Below, one piece after another: positions 15,288-24,377 of a DNA stretch of 50,695 nt (position 1 is the stretch's first letter; the number at the start of each line of letters is the position of its first letter). The notes beneath the pieces were generated by a model. It saw only the letters and a program-made list of their open reading frames with translations, was not told the origin of the DNA and did no database searches. The position numbers and the translations under genes were made by a program. The stretch is from the NCBI GenBank assembly GCA_028282905.1, contig JANQGW010000073.1, forward strand, positions 1 through 50,695. The letters are read 5' to 3'. This DNA comes from Sedimentisphaerales bacterium. Lineage in GTDB: Bacteria > Planctomycetota > Phycisphaerae > Sedimentisphaerales > Anaerohalosphaeraceae.

Positions 15288-16787
15288 TCATTCATGGAAA
15301 CGAATGCTGCCGTCGTTATATAGCTGAATCGAGCCATTGTTTATCACGATACCGGCTGTCGTTCCGCCCGTGGCCGTGCCATCGATAGAAAACAGCCGGG
15401 TGTTCTCCGTTGTGGTGCCTGTAAATTCGATATGATTTCCAGCGGTTCCTGTGCTTAGAACGCTGACGCCCGATAGGAATTGGATATTCTGTCCGGCAGA
15501 AAATACGGCGTTCTGTCCTGTGCAATCCTGATCAAAGTACCGATAAGGAAAGGATTGTTTGCTGTACGTCCCGGACACTGACGGCCCCAATGAGACGTTG
15601 GGTCTTATCCCTTTAATCATTCCTTCAGTACCCTGGTCAAGATTGTCAATGTTATACCAGCCGGTATTAGGAACAGCTCCTCCATAATTGATATGGCAGA
15701 AGAATATATCTCCAGCCACCTCCCATCCATCGATGACCATAGAGTGGAGAGGACTGCTGATGGCGTATTGGAGTGGTCTGTTTTGACTGAGGTCATCCAG
15801 TATCTTATTGTGCCATGATGCATCGCTGTCATTCCAACGCTGATCAAAGTTAAGATTGCTATGATATCGAAACTTATCCACAAAGGCATCTTCCATATCA
15901 GCACATGCGGGACAATCACCTACCCATGCACTCGAAGTATCGCATCCGTAATCCATCCCGGCGGCTAAACCAGCTTCGTAGCATATCTCCGCGACATTGT
16001 TGACCTGTAACGAATTCCAAGAGCATCCGGAAAAGCTATCGGGTATATCCCAGTTGTAGTCATCATTATATGGACTTCCGATGCCGTAGGGCGGCCACGC
16101 CCAGTATCGTATGATTTGGGCACCTGCCGTCGCGACACACCCGACTAAAGCATTTGTATTCGAGCCGCACGTCCAACTGCACCCCATACTGGGGCATTGA
16201 TCATTGTAAGGCTCTTTTTGCTCCCAGGCTGAGGAAAGTAAAGGAGGGTCACCTCCCTCGTAATTCATTAGTATTACTTCGGATGCAATTGCCGCGTTGA
16301 ACGCGGAGGCCGGCTGTGTAAGCTGATTCCATGCGTCACTGTGGTCAGATTGTAAAAGGCTTTTGATTTGTGCCGTGGAGACAGAATCCACAGAACCTAA
16401 CCGGCTTTCAATAACATTAAGCGCGTTGGACATCCTGTCCTTAATCATGTGAGAAAGGCCATGAGTTGCTTCCGGATCGAGATTGCATGTTGTGCTGTAG
16501 GCCTTTACAGGAGCCAGCCCGCTGACCTTTGGAGCAATAATGTATCCAACCGGATCAACACCGCAGTAATAACCGATTGATTTGGAATCCTGGACCAGTT
16601 CCCGAACTTCGCTGACGGATGCCTCGGGAGATTGGCCCCAACTGCCTTTTAAATGCAGAATTGTGGTAATCCAGTTTTCGGCAACTTGTGCAGCATCCGA
16701 TTTATCTACAGTGTTCCCAAGGCATGGTGATAGAATCCCACAAAACATGAAAAACATGACCAGATTGTTTGTTATATATTTATTCAT
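15288..16787 (-). CDS. Secreted C10 (streptopain-like) cysteine protease
   Basis: A 499-aa exported papain-fold protease. A signal peptide (1-24) and a propeptide with AAQVAENWI (~32-40) come first. The mature domain runs from ~183, with catalytic Cys217 in GCVATAGAQIIRYW and catalytic His348 in HSMVIDG, followed by CHINYGG (~364-370). This order matches SpeB/interpain enzymes. Unusually, the domain carries extra cysteines (CPSMGCSWTCG, GDCPACADM) that may form disulfides. The last ~100 residues form a beta-rich, Thr/Gly-rich extension absent from the minimal enzyme, perhaps for surface attachment. ACGGAG precedes the ATG. The start lies 14 nt after the fibre-like gene stop, so the two are probably co-transcribed. 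The substrate is unknown. Confidence 0.88.
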   Translation of the reverse strand: MNKYITNNLVMFFMFCGILSPCLGNTVDKSDAAQVAENWITTILHLKGSWGQSPEASVSEVRELVQDSKSIGYYCGVDPVGYIIAPKVSGLAPVKAYSTTCNLDPEATHGLSHMIKDRMSNALNVIESRLGSVDSVSTAQIKSLLQSDHSDAWNQLTQPASAFNAAIASEVILMNYEGGDPPLLSSAWEQKEPYNDQCPSMGCSWTCGSNTNALVGCVATAGAQIIRYWAWPPYGIGSPYNDDYNWDIPDSFSGCSWNSLQVNNVAEICYEAGLAAGMDYGCDTSSAWVGDCPACADMEDAFVDKFRYHSNLNFDQRWNDSDASWHNKILDDLSQNRPLQYAISSPLHSMVIDGWEVAGDIFFCHINYGGAVPNTGWYNIDNLDQGTEGMIKGIRPNVSLGPSVSGTYSKQSFPYRYFDQDCTGQNAVFSAGQNIQFLSGVSVLSTGTAGNHIEFTGTTTENTRLFSIDGTATGGTTAGIVINNGSIQLYNDGSIRFHE

Positions 16788-16801
16788 GATTTCATCTCCG
16801 T

Positions 16802-18988
16802 CTATTGAAGTGTTACCAAAACCAGGATTTGAGCTTGTTTGCCTTTTTCCAAAGGCTCCATTGCCTTGCCAAGAATGGCTCCTCGGGATTTTTCATCATC
16901 GCATGCTTTCATGGCATATCCCGGCTTGGCGGAGGTGGTCAGCAGGTCGCCGGGAGAGATTTGGCCTTTCGCAGCGTCCACATTGCGGTACACTCTTCCG
17001 GCCAGTGCCACATCACAATCGAACTGTCCAACGCCAAGGCGAACACCCGACCCTAAGCCATTGGCTCCGGCAACAATGCCGGCGACTTTGCTGTCGTATG
17101 CCTGTGTGCTTAGTGTTAGTTTTCCGGCCTGAGCAGGATCAATAACCAGAACCGTACCGGGACTGATTTGATTTTCCTCGGACACATCAAAACCCTCCGC
17201 GTAGTCCAGTCCTTCTCCCAATTCCATCAAGGTTGTCGTTCCGGCTGGATTGGTAATGATTACATTCCCGGCGAATTCTGCAGCATAGCCGGAGGAGCCT
17301 CCTTTCGCGTAAATGCCGCGTCCCACCGGACCCAGTGCCAGAAAATATCCACCATAATTGGGGTTTGAGCCTTGGTTGATGGCTGCGCCATAGACGCCGT
17401 AATTGGTGCCGGAACTGTTTGTATTTGCTGATCCGTAAACTCCATAGTTGGGGCCGGTCGCACTGGAACTGCGTCCGTAAAGACCGTAACTGTAACCTGT
17501 GGTATTGCCGCTTGTTCGGGTATAAGCACCATACCGGTGGCCGCTGGGCGAACTATTATTTGCATAAAGCCCATATTCATCAGAGCTGGTTTGGATATTC
17601 AGTTTTCTATCATAATGTGCGGTTGTTCCGATGCCTACCTCGGCGTCGTTTTCAGTAGCAATTGCCAGGTCATAATCCTGATTCAGGGTGCCTGTTGCTC
17701 GGATATTTCCATCGATGTCCAGCTTAGCGGTAGGGCTTGTCTTGCCAATCCCAACATTGCCTGATACCGCTGAATACATATCACTGCCGGAAATTGCCCA
17801 GTCAGCATCGCCTCCGCCGGGCAGTCCCGTTAACCCGCTGCCGTCACCAATGAAGGCTGTCGCTTTAACAGTTCCATCGACTTCCAGCTTTTCTGAGGGA
17901 CTTGTTGTTCCGATCCCGATTTTGCCATCTTGTAAAATGCTCATGTATTCAAGGTCGCCGGGATTGTTTCCGCCTGAGATTCGCAGACGGCCTGTTGGCC
18001 TTCCGCCCGCGGGTCCGTTATCAATATGAAACCACGCGCCGGCATCGGGAGGAAAAAATGTAACCGTCCCCGGTGCGTTGGCCCCGGCCCAACCGGTGGC
18101 GATGGCCCCGATGCTGTGGAGGGGTCTTAGTGGATTTGTCGTCCCGATTCCGACATTGCCGTTGCTGTTAAGAATCGTCATGCTTGTGCCGCTGAAGAAG
18201 GTTCCCAATTGCAAATTATTTCCGGATTGAGCAATAAGCGAAGAATCTACACCGTCTGTGCTGATCATAAATCGGTTGTTGTTGCCGGACCAGAAACTGG
18301 CAATATCGCCGTGACCGGTGCCCATAGAAACCGTCAGTTTTTCTGAGGGTGTATCGGTCCCGATGCCAACATCCCCGCTGAAATACCCTTTACCGTCAAA
18401 AAAACCGGCAAAGCCCGCAGGGCTGATTCCCCAGACAGCGGTGCTGTTTTTTCCCAGAACCGCGATATCACCATCCCGGCTTGAGGCGCCGAATGCCGCT
18501 CCTTGGCCGGTACTTCCGACTCCCATCACAGCTGTTCCCATCGGAGCGTCAAACGACAATTCCAGCGGAACGGATACGGTTTGAGCGTGTAGTGCATACG
18601 GTGAAGGTATGATTGGCTGTAACGGGTTTAGTGCGTTAAAATCATTCGGTTCGATACTCTCGCCGGGGCGTACCGCTATTTGCAGCCAGCGTGCGTTGCC
18701 GTCAAAGATGTCGTCCCCGAAATCAAGATGGGCGATAAAATAACCGTCTGCAACATCGATATCATCAGTCAACTGTGTAGAACCGATTTGGTTTTCAGGC
18801 AGGCCGTTCGGGTCATCATACAGCGTAAACTGTATATCATACAGCCCATCAGCCGGCTCATTATCATTCAGCAGACGCCCCTGATAAGTAAATGCCGTTC
18901 CCATTGACCCGGCCGCCGCAATCATACCGCAGGCGAAAAAAATCAAGCTGGCCAAAACATAAACATATTGTTTGGTTGATTTCATCAT
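16802..18988 (-). CDS. Secreted fibre-like protein with VGIGT repeats
   Basis: A 728-aa exported protein. The signal peptide (~1-26) is followed by an N-terminal domain (FTYQGRLLNDNEPADGLYDIQFTLYDD) common in planctomycete and cyanobacterial surface proteins. Residues ~140-480 contain several tail-fibre-like VGIGT(T/D)-x-P-x-x-x-L segments (near 210, 280, 360, 415, 455). A Gly/Ser/Tyr/Asn-rich stretch (~480-570; SSSATGPNYGVYGSA type) follows. The C-terminal ~130 residues (YAEGFDVSE, AGIVAGANG, LAGRVYRNVDA, GDLLTTSAKPGYAM, ILGKAMEPLEKG) form a conserved terminal module resembling autocleaving (G2-like) trimer domains; that assignment is tentative. First gene of the set transcribed toward the C10 protease. 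Confidence 0.75.
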   Translation of the reverse strand: MMKSTKQYVYVLASLIFFACGMIAAAGSMGTAFTYQGRLLNDNEPADGLYDIQFTLYDDPNGLPENQIGSTQLTDDIDVADGYFIAHLDFGDDIFDGNARWLQIAVRPGESIEPNDFNALNPLQPIIPSPYALHAQTVSVPLELSFDAPMGTAVMGVGSTGQGAAFGASSRDGDIAVLGKNSTAVWGISPAGFAGFFDGKGYFSGDVGIGTDTPSEKLTVSMGTGHGDIASFWSGNNNRFMISTDGVDSSLIAQSGNNLQLGTFFSGTSMTILNSNGNVGIGTTNPLRPLHSIGAIATGWAGANAPGTVTFFPPDAGAWFHIDNGPAGGRPTGRLRISGGNNPGDLEYMSILQDGKIGIGTTSPSEKLEVDGTVKATAFIGDGSGLTGLPGGGDADWAISGSDMYSAVSGNVGIGKTSPTAKLDIDGNIRATGTLNQDYDLAIATENDAEVGIGTTAHYDRKLNIQTSSDEYGLYANNSSPSGHRYGAYTRTSGNTTGYSYGLYGRSSSATGPNYGVYGSANTNSSGTNYGVYGAAINQGSNPNYGGYFLALGPVGRGIYAKGGSSGYAAEFAGNVIITNPAGTTTLMELGEGLDYAEGFDVSEENQISPGTVLVIDPAQAGKLTLSTQAYDSKVAGIVAGANGLGSGVRLGVGQFDCDVALAGRVYRNVDAAKGQISPGDLLTTSAKPGYAMKACDDEKSRGAILGKAMEPLEKGKQAQILVLVTLQ

Positions 18989-19472
18989 ATTTCCCTTTCA
19001 AGATATGGCGAACAGAAATGATTATTCACGAACTGCGCATGAACAGTCTGTATAGAGGTTGATTGAAGGTCTGTCATAAGGCCTTTAAGAAATGCTGTGT
19101 TTTGTTTTCTCCCGCTCATCACTCTTCTTTGCGTTTGTAAGAAGGTTTGTCTTGAGGAGCAGTTATCTTAATAGATGTGACCTCCATTATACAAAGAGCA
19201 GGGTAAAATGACTATTATTTTTTGTGTTTATGTGGTATCCTGTCTCCTGTATCATCTATGGGGACATAACAGAAGATAATATTATTCTGTAAGATATGGA
19301 ATGTACAAATTGCAGGAGAGGGCCGTTTTCGGATGAACTTGAAAACAGTTTCCGTAGTAGGATAAAGCGGATGTTTATGACAAGGTTAATTTTTGCTTGA
19401 AATTGGACCAAAATGGATAAATAATAGATGCGGAACGTATAGTAAGATAACCATATATGGAAAGGAGCAGAC
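18989..19472. other. Divergent intergenic region
   Basis: AT-rich leader shared by the fibre-like gene (-) and the STN-like gene (+). A plus-strand promoter candidate lies at 19397-19425. No RNA gene or convincing ORF; the minus frame at 19256-19534 lacks coding features. Confidence 0.5.
19397..19425 (+). promoter_or_regulatory. Candidate promoter of the STN-like gene
   Basis: TTGAAA, 17 nt, AATAAT, about 48 nt before the ATG at 19473. Confidence 0.4.
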
Positions 19473-20459
19473 ATGAATGTGGTTTTATTGTCCCTGATGG
19501 TCATCAGTGCGGCTGTTTCGCCGCAGTCGTCCACCGACCGGAAAAGTCCGTCCTATGAGGTTTCCGAGGTGCTGGCGGTCCGTTCGCTGTCAGAGTTTGA
19601 GTGCCGCCTGAAGGATAATCCCTATGCGAAAAGTGCCCGGTTTCGGGTCAAAATCCGCTCTCTGTCGGGTGATTTGAAGGTTTCGCAGCCCAAGGCTAAG
19701 ACTGTTTTGGCCCAAAATCTGAAAGAAGCCGACCGGATTTGGCTTAAAAATATCCAGTTTCGCAATTATTTTCGCCTGACCGCCGATGTGGTGATTGACG
19801 GGCGGGATGCGGCGGCGGAATTGGCAGACCGGAAGCTGGTTGAGCTGACGGGGCGGCCGAAAGATGTCAAAGAGCTACCCAAAAGGGACGTTCGAACTCG
19901 ACTTCGGACGCCGGTGGTGGTTCGACAGCCGATGGCGATACCTGGCAAGATTCCGGTCCGTCCGACCGCGAAGAAAAGGGTGACGCTGGATTCGTTGATG
20001 GAAACGACAGTCAATCTGTCGGAAATTAACGAGGAAACGACGTTTCAGGAAGCGATGGATATTCTGTCGGGTTCGGTTCATCCGCGTTTGCCGCTGGTGA
20101 TTCTCTGGAGTGATCTGGAGAATAACGCCTTTATCGACAAAGAAATGCCCGTCGGATTGAGCGGATTTGGTGCGTTACCGCTCAAGCAGGCCCTGAAGCT
20201 GATTTTGCTGAGTGTTTCACGGGCCGGCGGTCTTAAGCCCGAATTAGCCTTTGAAGGGCGGGTTATTACGATTGGCACCCAGCGGGGATTGCTGCAGAAA
20301 TCCTTCGTGAAGTCCTACTCGGTTGAGGATTTGACGCAATCTTACTATGCGGAGGACGATGAGCGAAGTTCCGGTGGCATGGATGATTTAATGAATCTGG
20401 TGGGCGGGCGTTCTTCTTCCCGATCTTCCAGAGGTTCTTCGCGGAGAAGCTCGCGGTAA
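19473..20459 (+). CDS. Exported protein with STN/secretin N-domain-like region
   Basis: A 328-aa protein with an N-terminal signal (~1-16), then a mixed region and a Pro/Arg linker (~135-160). Residues ~175-270 (TFQEAMDILSGSVHPRLPLVI, LKQALKLILLSVSRAG, AFEGRVITIGTQ) resemble the short N-terminal domain of secretins and TonB receptors or the related region found in planctomycete type II/IV pilus-like proteins. The C-terminus is an unusual Ser/Arg-rich tail (SSSRSSRGSSRRSSR). No secretin barrel is present, so it may be an accessory protein. AAGGAG precedes the ATG. Monocistronic. Confidence 0.65.
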   Translation: MNVVLLSLMVISAAVSPQSSTDRKSPSYEVSEVLAVRSLSEFECRLKDNPYAKSARFRVKIRSLSGDLKVSQPKAKTVLAQNLKEADRIWLKNIQFRNYFRLTADVVIDGRDAAAELADRKLVELTGRPKDVKELPKRDVRTRLRTPVVVRQPMAIPGKIPVRPTAKKRVTLDSLMETTVNLSEINEETTFQEAMDILSGSVHPRLPLVILWSDLENNAFIDKEMPVGLSGFGALPLKQALKLILLSVSRAGGLKPELAFEGRVITIGTQRGLLQKSFVKSYSVEDLTQSYYAEDDERSSGGMDDLMNLVGGRSSSRSSRGSSRRSSR

Positions 20460-20588
20460 ACCGCTGTTTCTGGGGTCGGCGCCTGTCGGGATTTGGCCGG
20501 ACGGGCGAATTTATAGGACTTTTTATTCGACATTTTCGGATTCGTCCGATAAAAATAAGCCTTGTTTTAAACGTTCATCCTTTAAGGT

Positions 20589-20614
20589 TTTCCTGTTAAG
20601 AAGACAACAGGAAA
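20589..20614. other. Hairpin in the glgP leader
   Basis: TTTCCTGTT and AACAGGAAA around an 8-nt loop, 71 nt upstream of the glgP start. Could be a leader structure or the terminator of the STN-like gene; no T-run follows. Confidence 0.4.
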
Positions 20615-20684
20615 GGTCGAAAAACGATTCGACTATAACGTATGATTGAACAACAACCGTATATACACGGAGGATAACGTAACA

Positions 20685-23339
20685 ATGGCAATATTTACGA
20701 AGTCAGCGAGCAAGGATCGAACACATACCAAGACCGTGCGCACATTTACGGTGAAACCGTCTTTGCCCGAAGCACTGACCGATCTGCATGTGATCGCTCA
20801 CAATATGTATTGGTCCTGGCACGATGAAATCGCTGAGATTTTCCGCCGGATCGATTATGATCTCTGGAAGCAGTGCTCGCATAACCCCGTGAAGATGTTG
20901 GGGATGGTTTCGCAGGCCCGCTTAGAGGATTTATCCCGTAATGAGGGGTTTGTCTATCAACTCAAGCAGGCACGTCAGAAACTTGAGCAGACGCTGAACT
21001 CGCCGTCATGGTATAATAAGATTTACGCGAAAGAAGGTCGCGATTCGCTGATCGCCTATTTCAGTGCCGAGTTTGGCATTCATGAATCGCTGCCGATATA
21101 TTCGGGCGGTTTGGGGATTCTCGCCGGTGACCATCTGAAGAGCGCATCGGATCTGGGGATTCCGCTGATTGGCGTGGGACTGCTCTATCAAAACGGCTAT
21201 TTCCGCCAATATCTCAACACCGACGGCTGGCAGCAGGAACATTACCTGGAAAATGATTTCCATAATATGCCGTTGGAGATGGTTCGCAAAGAAAACGGCC
21301 ATCCCTTGCGAGTCAATGTGCAATTCCCGGAACGGACGGTTCAGATACAGGTCTGGAAGGTTCAGGTCGGTCGGGTGCGGTTGTATCTGCTGGATACAAA
21401 TCTGCCGGAAAACACACCGTTTGATCGAACGATTACCCAGACACTGTACGGCGGCGAAAACGAGATGCGCATCTGCCAGGAAATCATTCTTGGTATCGGC
21501 GGCCTGAAAGCACTGTTTGCGATGAAACAGGAGCCGACGGTGTGTCACATGAATGAAGGCCACGCGGCGTTTATGGCGCTGGAACGCGTTCGCAAACTGC
21601 GAAATCGCTTTAATATGTCGTTTGAAGAAGCGCTGGAAACGGCCAAGGCCAGTAACGTCTTTACGGTTCATACGCCGGTCGCCGCGGGTAATGACGAATT
21701 TCCTGTTGAGATGATTGACAAGTACTTCGGTCATTACTACGGTACGCTCGGGATTAACCGCGAGCAGTTTCTGGCTTTGGGGCGGGTTCACGGTGATGAC
21801 GAGCACGAAAGCTTCAAGATGCCGGTGTTGGCGCTGCGGACGAGTGCCTATCGCAACGGCGTCAGTCAACTGCACGGTGACGTATCCCGTAAAATCTGGT
21901 CGGGCCTGTGGTCACAGGTGCCGGTTTCGGAAGTGCCGATCCATTCAGTGACCAACGGCATTCATGCCCGGACGTGGCTCAGCGCGGAACTGAATTCACT
22001 CTTTGAACGCTATCTCGGTTCGCATTGGGCCGATGAGGCGGTTGATAAATCTATCTGGCACAATCTGGACCAGGTCCCGGATGAGGAAATCTGGCGGATT
22101 CATCAGCGGTGCAAAGAACGTCTGGTTGGGTTTGCCCGTCAGCGTCTCAAACGCCAACTCCAGCGTCGCGGCGCGTTCCATACGGAACTAAGCTGGGCCG
22201 AAGAAGTGCTCGATCCGGAAGCTTTGACCATCGGGTTTGCTCGGCGGTTTGCCACCTATAAACGCGGCAACCTGTTATTGAGAGAACCGCAGCGGCTGAT
22301 TAAGCTGCTGACCAATACCGAAACGCCGGTGCAGTTTGTCTTTGCCGGCAAGGCCCATCCGCGAGACACGGCTGGTAAGGAAATTATTCGCCAGTTGGTG
22401 CATTTCGCTTCGGAGAATCCGGAAATTCGCCGCCGGCTGATCTTTTTGGAAGACTACGATATCGATATTGCCCGGTACATGGTGCAGGGTGTGGATATCT
22501 GGCTCAATAACCCGCGTCGGCCGATGGAGGCCAGCGGCACCAGCGGCATGAAGGCGGCGCTCAACGGCGTTTTAAATATGAGTACGCTGGACGGCTGGTG
22601 GTGTGAAGGCTATATTCCCGACGGCGGCTGGATTATCGGTGCCGGTGAAGAATACGATGACCTGTCCTACCAGGACCAGGTGGAGTCGCAAGCGATTTAT
22701 AACCTGCTGGAGCAGGAAATCGTGCCGCTGTTCTTTAACCGTGCCAAGGATCGTCTGCCGCGTCGCTGGATTCGCCGGATGAAAAATACCGTTAAGTGGT
22801 GTGCGCCGCGGTTCAATACAAACCGCATGGTGGCCGACTATACTCGCAAATTTTACCATCTGGCTGATACCAACTGGGAAGAACTGACCGAAAATGATAT
22901 GGAACGGGTCAAGGCATTGACGGCCTGGAAAAACGAAACCCGTCAGGCGTGGTCCGATCTGGAAATTCGCGATGTGGACGTGCAGAACGTCGAAGGCCAG
23001 AGCTTTGCCGGTGACGGTGGGGAACAGCCGGACCTACATGTTGGCTCACAGGTGCGGATTGCTGCAAGGATTCATCTGGGACGTTTGAACCCGGACGATA
23101 TCTCGGTACAGATCTACCACGGCCGCGTTGATTCATCCGGTAGAATTGAAGATGGCCAGGTCGCTGAGATGAAGTATGCCGACGATTCGCTGGATGGTGA
23201 TCGTGTGGCCATGTTTGAAGGGGCGATTGCGTGCCGCGTGTCCGGTCGTCACGGTTTTGCGTTGCGGATTCTGCCGCGTCATGCCGATCTGGTTGAGTCC
23301 TATGAGCCGGGGATGATTCTCTGGGAATCGCCGCACTAA
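20685..23339 (+). CDS. glgP: Alpha-glucan (glycogen/maltodextrin) phosphorylase
   Basis: Cytoplasmic GT35 enzyme that releases glucose-1-phosphate from alpha-1,4-glucans using pyridoxal phosphate. The start is ATG 20685, preceded by CGGAGGA at about 9 nt; an upstream in-frame TTG at 20646 is rejected. The 884-aa protein is of the shorter bacterial type with an N-terminal extra domain (LTDLHVIAHNMYWSWHDEI). Motifs include AYFSAEFGIHESLPIYSGG, CHMNEGHAAF, GFARRFATYKRGNL and the cofactor site EASGTSGMKAALNG, with the PLP Lys at ~623. The last ~100 residues form a beta-rich domain. Role: glycogen/starch use. A terminator follows directly. Confidence 0.95.
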   Translation: MAIFTKSASKDRTHTKTVRTFTVKPSLPEALTDLHVIAHNMYWSWHDEIAEIFRRIDYDLWKQCSHNPVKMLGMVSQARLEDLSRNEGFVYQLKQARQKLEQTLNSPSWYNKIYAKEGRDSLIAYFSAEFGIHESLPIYSGGLGILAGDHLKSASDLGIPLIGVGLLYQNGYFRQYLNTDGWQQEHYLENDFHNMPLEMVRKENGHPLRVNVQFPERTVQIQVWKVQVGRVRLYLLDTNLPENTPFDRTITQTLYGGENEMRICQEIILGIGGLKALFAMKQEPTVCHMNEGHAAFMALERVRKLRNRFNMSFEEALETAKASNVFTVHTPVAAGNDEFPVEMIDKYFGHYYGTLGINREQFLALGRVHGDDEHESFKMPVLALRTSAYRNGVSQLHGDVSRKIWSGLWSQVPVSEVPIHSVTNGIHARTWLSAELNSLFERYLGSHWADEAVDKSIWHNLDQVPDEEIWRIHQRCKERLVGFARQRLKRQLQRRGAFHTELSWAEEVLDPEALTIGFARRFATYKRGNLLLREPQRLIKLLTNTETPVQFVFAGKAHPRDTAGKEIIRQLVHFASENPEIRRRLIFLEDYDIDIARYMVQGVDIWLNNPRRPMEASGTSGMKAALNGVLNMSTLDGWWCEGYIPDGGWIIGAGEEYDDLSYQDQVESQAIYNLLEQEIVPLFFNRAKDRLPRRWIRRMKNTVKWCAPRFNTNRMVADYTRKFYHLADTNWEELTENDMERVKALTAWKNETRQAWSDLEIRDVDVQNVEGQSFAGDGGEQPDLHVGSQVRIAARIHLGRLNPDDISVQIYHGRVDSSGRIEDGQVAEMKYADDSLDGDRVAMFEGAIACRVSGRHGFALRILPRHADLVESYEPGMILWESPH

Positions 23340-23366
23340 GCGAAGCGTTAAATTTACATGCCTCCC

Positions 23367-23403
23367 AAAGCCCGCGATGGTAAACTGTCGCGGGCTTTTT
23401 TAT
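23367..23403 (+). terminator. Rho-independent terminator of glgP
   Basis: 10-bp arms AAGCCCGCGA and TCGCGGGCTT, 10-nt loop, followed by a T-run. Confidence 0.92.
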
Positions 23404-23407
23404 TGCA

Positions 23408-23436
23408 TTGACGCGTGCCGACGCACCGTGTATTAT
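23408..23436 (+). promoter_or_regulatory. Promoter of the alpha/beta hydrolase gene
   Basis: TTGACG, 17 nt, TATTAT. The expected start point (~23443) lies inside the first codons, so the mRNA would be leaderless or nearly so. Confidence 0.55.
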
Positions 23437-23437
23437 C

Positions 23438-24277
23438 ATGGCCGATATGTGTAGTCATGAGAATCAACAACTGATTAAAATGCGTCACTATGGCGAAGAC
23501 GGCTCGACAGTGCTGGTGCTGCACGGCGGGCCGGCGGCGCCGGGATATATGGTGCCGGTAGCGAGGCATCTGTCAGCGCATTTCCGTGTGATCGAGCCGT
23601 TCCAACGGCACAGCAGTCCGGATGAAGTCCTGACGGTGCAGCGGCACATTGATGATTTACATGCGGTGATAGCGGCCGAGTGTAAAGGGCAGAAGCCCAT
23701 GTTGGTAGGCCATTCGTGGGGGGCGATGCTGGCGCTGGCGTATGCCGCAGCGTATCCGAACCGTGCGGCCGGTATCGTGCTGGTCGGCTGTGGATCATTT
23801 GATACGGCCTCTCGCGGTCGGATGCAGGAAACACGTGATGGGCGTATGGATGATGACATGCGTCGGTTAATGGATCGCTTAGCCGAGAAGTACCCGGACC
23901 CGAATCGGCGACTCGGGGCGATGGGACGGCTCATTCAGGAGATTGATTCGTACGAATTGGTGTCACTGGGCAGCAAGACCGTGGCCTGTGATGCGAAGGC
24001 CCATGAAGAAACCTGGCAGGATATGATTCGACTGCAAGAGTCGGGTGTGTATCCGGCGGCGTTTGAGGCGATAAACACGCCGGTGCTGATGCTGCATGGC
24101 GACCATGACCCGCACCCGGGCACAATGATCCGCGACAGCCTCAAACGCTATCTGCCGCAATTGCAATATCACTCCTGGCCTCGCTGCGGCCACTACCCCT
24201 GGCTCGAAAAACACGCCTGCGACGAGTTTTACAGCACACTGACCCAATGGTTGCTGGATTATACCGCTACAATGTAA
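23438..24277 (+). CDS. Alpha/beta hydrolase
   Basis: About 280 aa, cytoplasmic. The oxyanion-loop motif LHGGPAAPGYM is near residue 28 and the nucleophile elbow GHSWG near 88. The acid is in LHGDHDPHPG (~226) and the catalytic His in CGHYPWLE (~253). The HGGP motif resembles proline iminopeptidase-type enzymes, but the substrate is not clear. Alternative in-frame starts are 23447 and 23480; if the promoter at 23408-23436 is right, 23447 fits best, with the ATG only a few nt from the transcript start. No Shine-Dalgarno. A weak terminator-like hairpin follows at 24317. Confidence 0.85.
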   Translation: MADMCSHENQQLIKMRHYGEDGSTVLVLHGGPAAPGYMVPVARHLSAHFRVIEPFQRHSSPDEVLTVQRHIDDLHAVIAAECKGQKPMLVGHSWGAMLALAYAAAYPNRAAGIVLVGCGSFDTASRGRMQETRDGRMDDDMRRLMDRLAEKYPDPNRRLGAMGRLIQEIDSYELVSLGSKTVACDAKAHEETWQDMIRLQESGVYPAAFEAINTPVLMLHGDHDPHPGTMIRDSLKRYLPQLQYHSWPRCGHYPWLEKHACDEFYSTLTQWLLDYTATM

Positions 24278-24316
24278 TCACATTTCTTTTTTTCGGAACT
24301 TTCACTTCTTTTGTCT

Positions 24317-24342
24317 GTCTAAGCAGTTAGACGGGTGTTTTT
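24317..24342 (+). terminator. Weak terminator-like hairpin
   Basis: GTCTAA/TTAGAC arms with a 4-nt loop, then GGGTGTTTTT. Lies after the alpha/beta hydrolase gene. Confidence 0.35.
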
Positions 24343-24377
24343 AACTATTTTGGATTTTAAATCGAGGGAGGTTTAAG

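Noticed and set aside
19256-19534. 92-codon minus-strand frame
   Set aside because: Covers the leader and start of the STN-like gene, has no ribosome-binding site and no recognisable domain.
21006-21875. Long minus-strand open frame opposite glgP
   Set aside because: Antisense shadow of glgP; the glgP frame carries all the family motifs.
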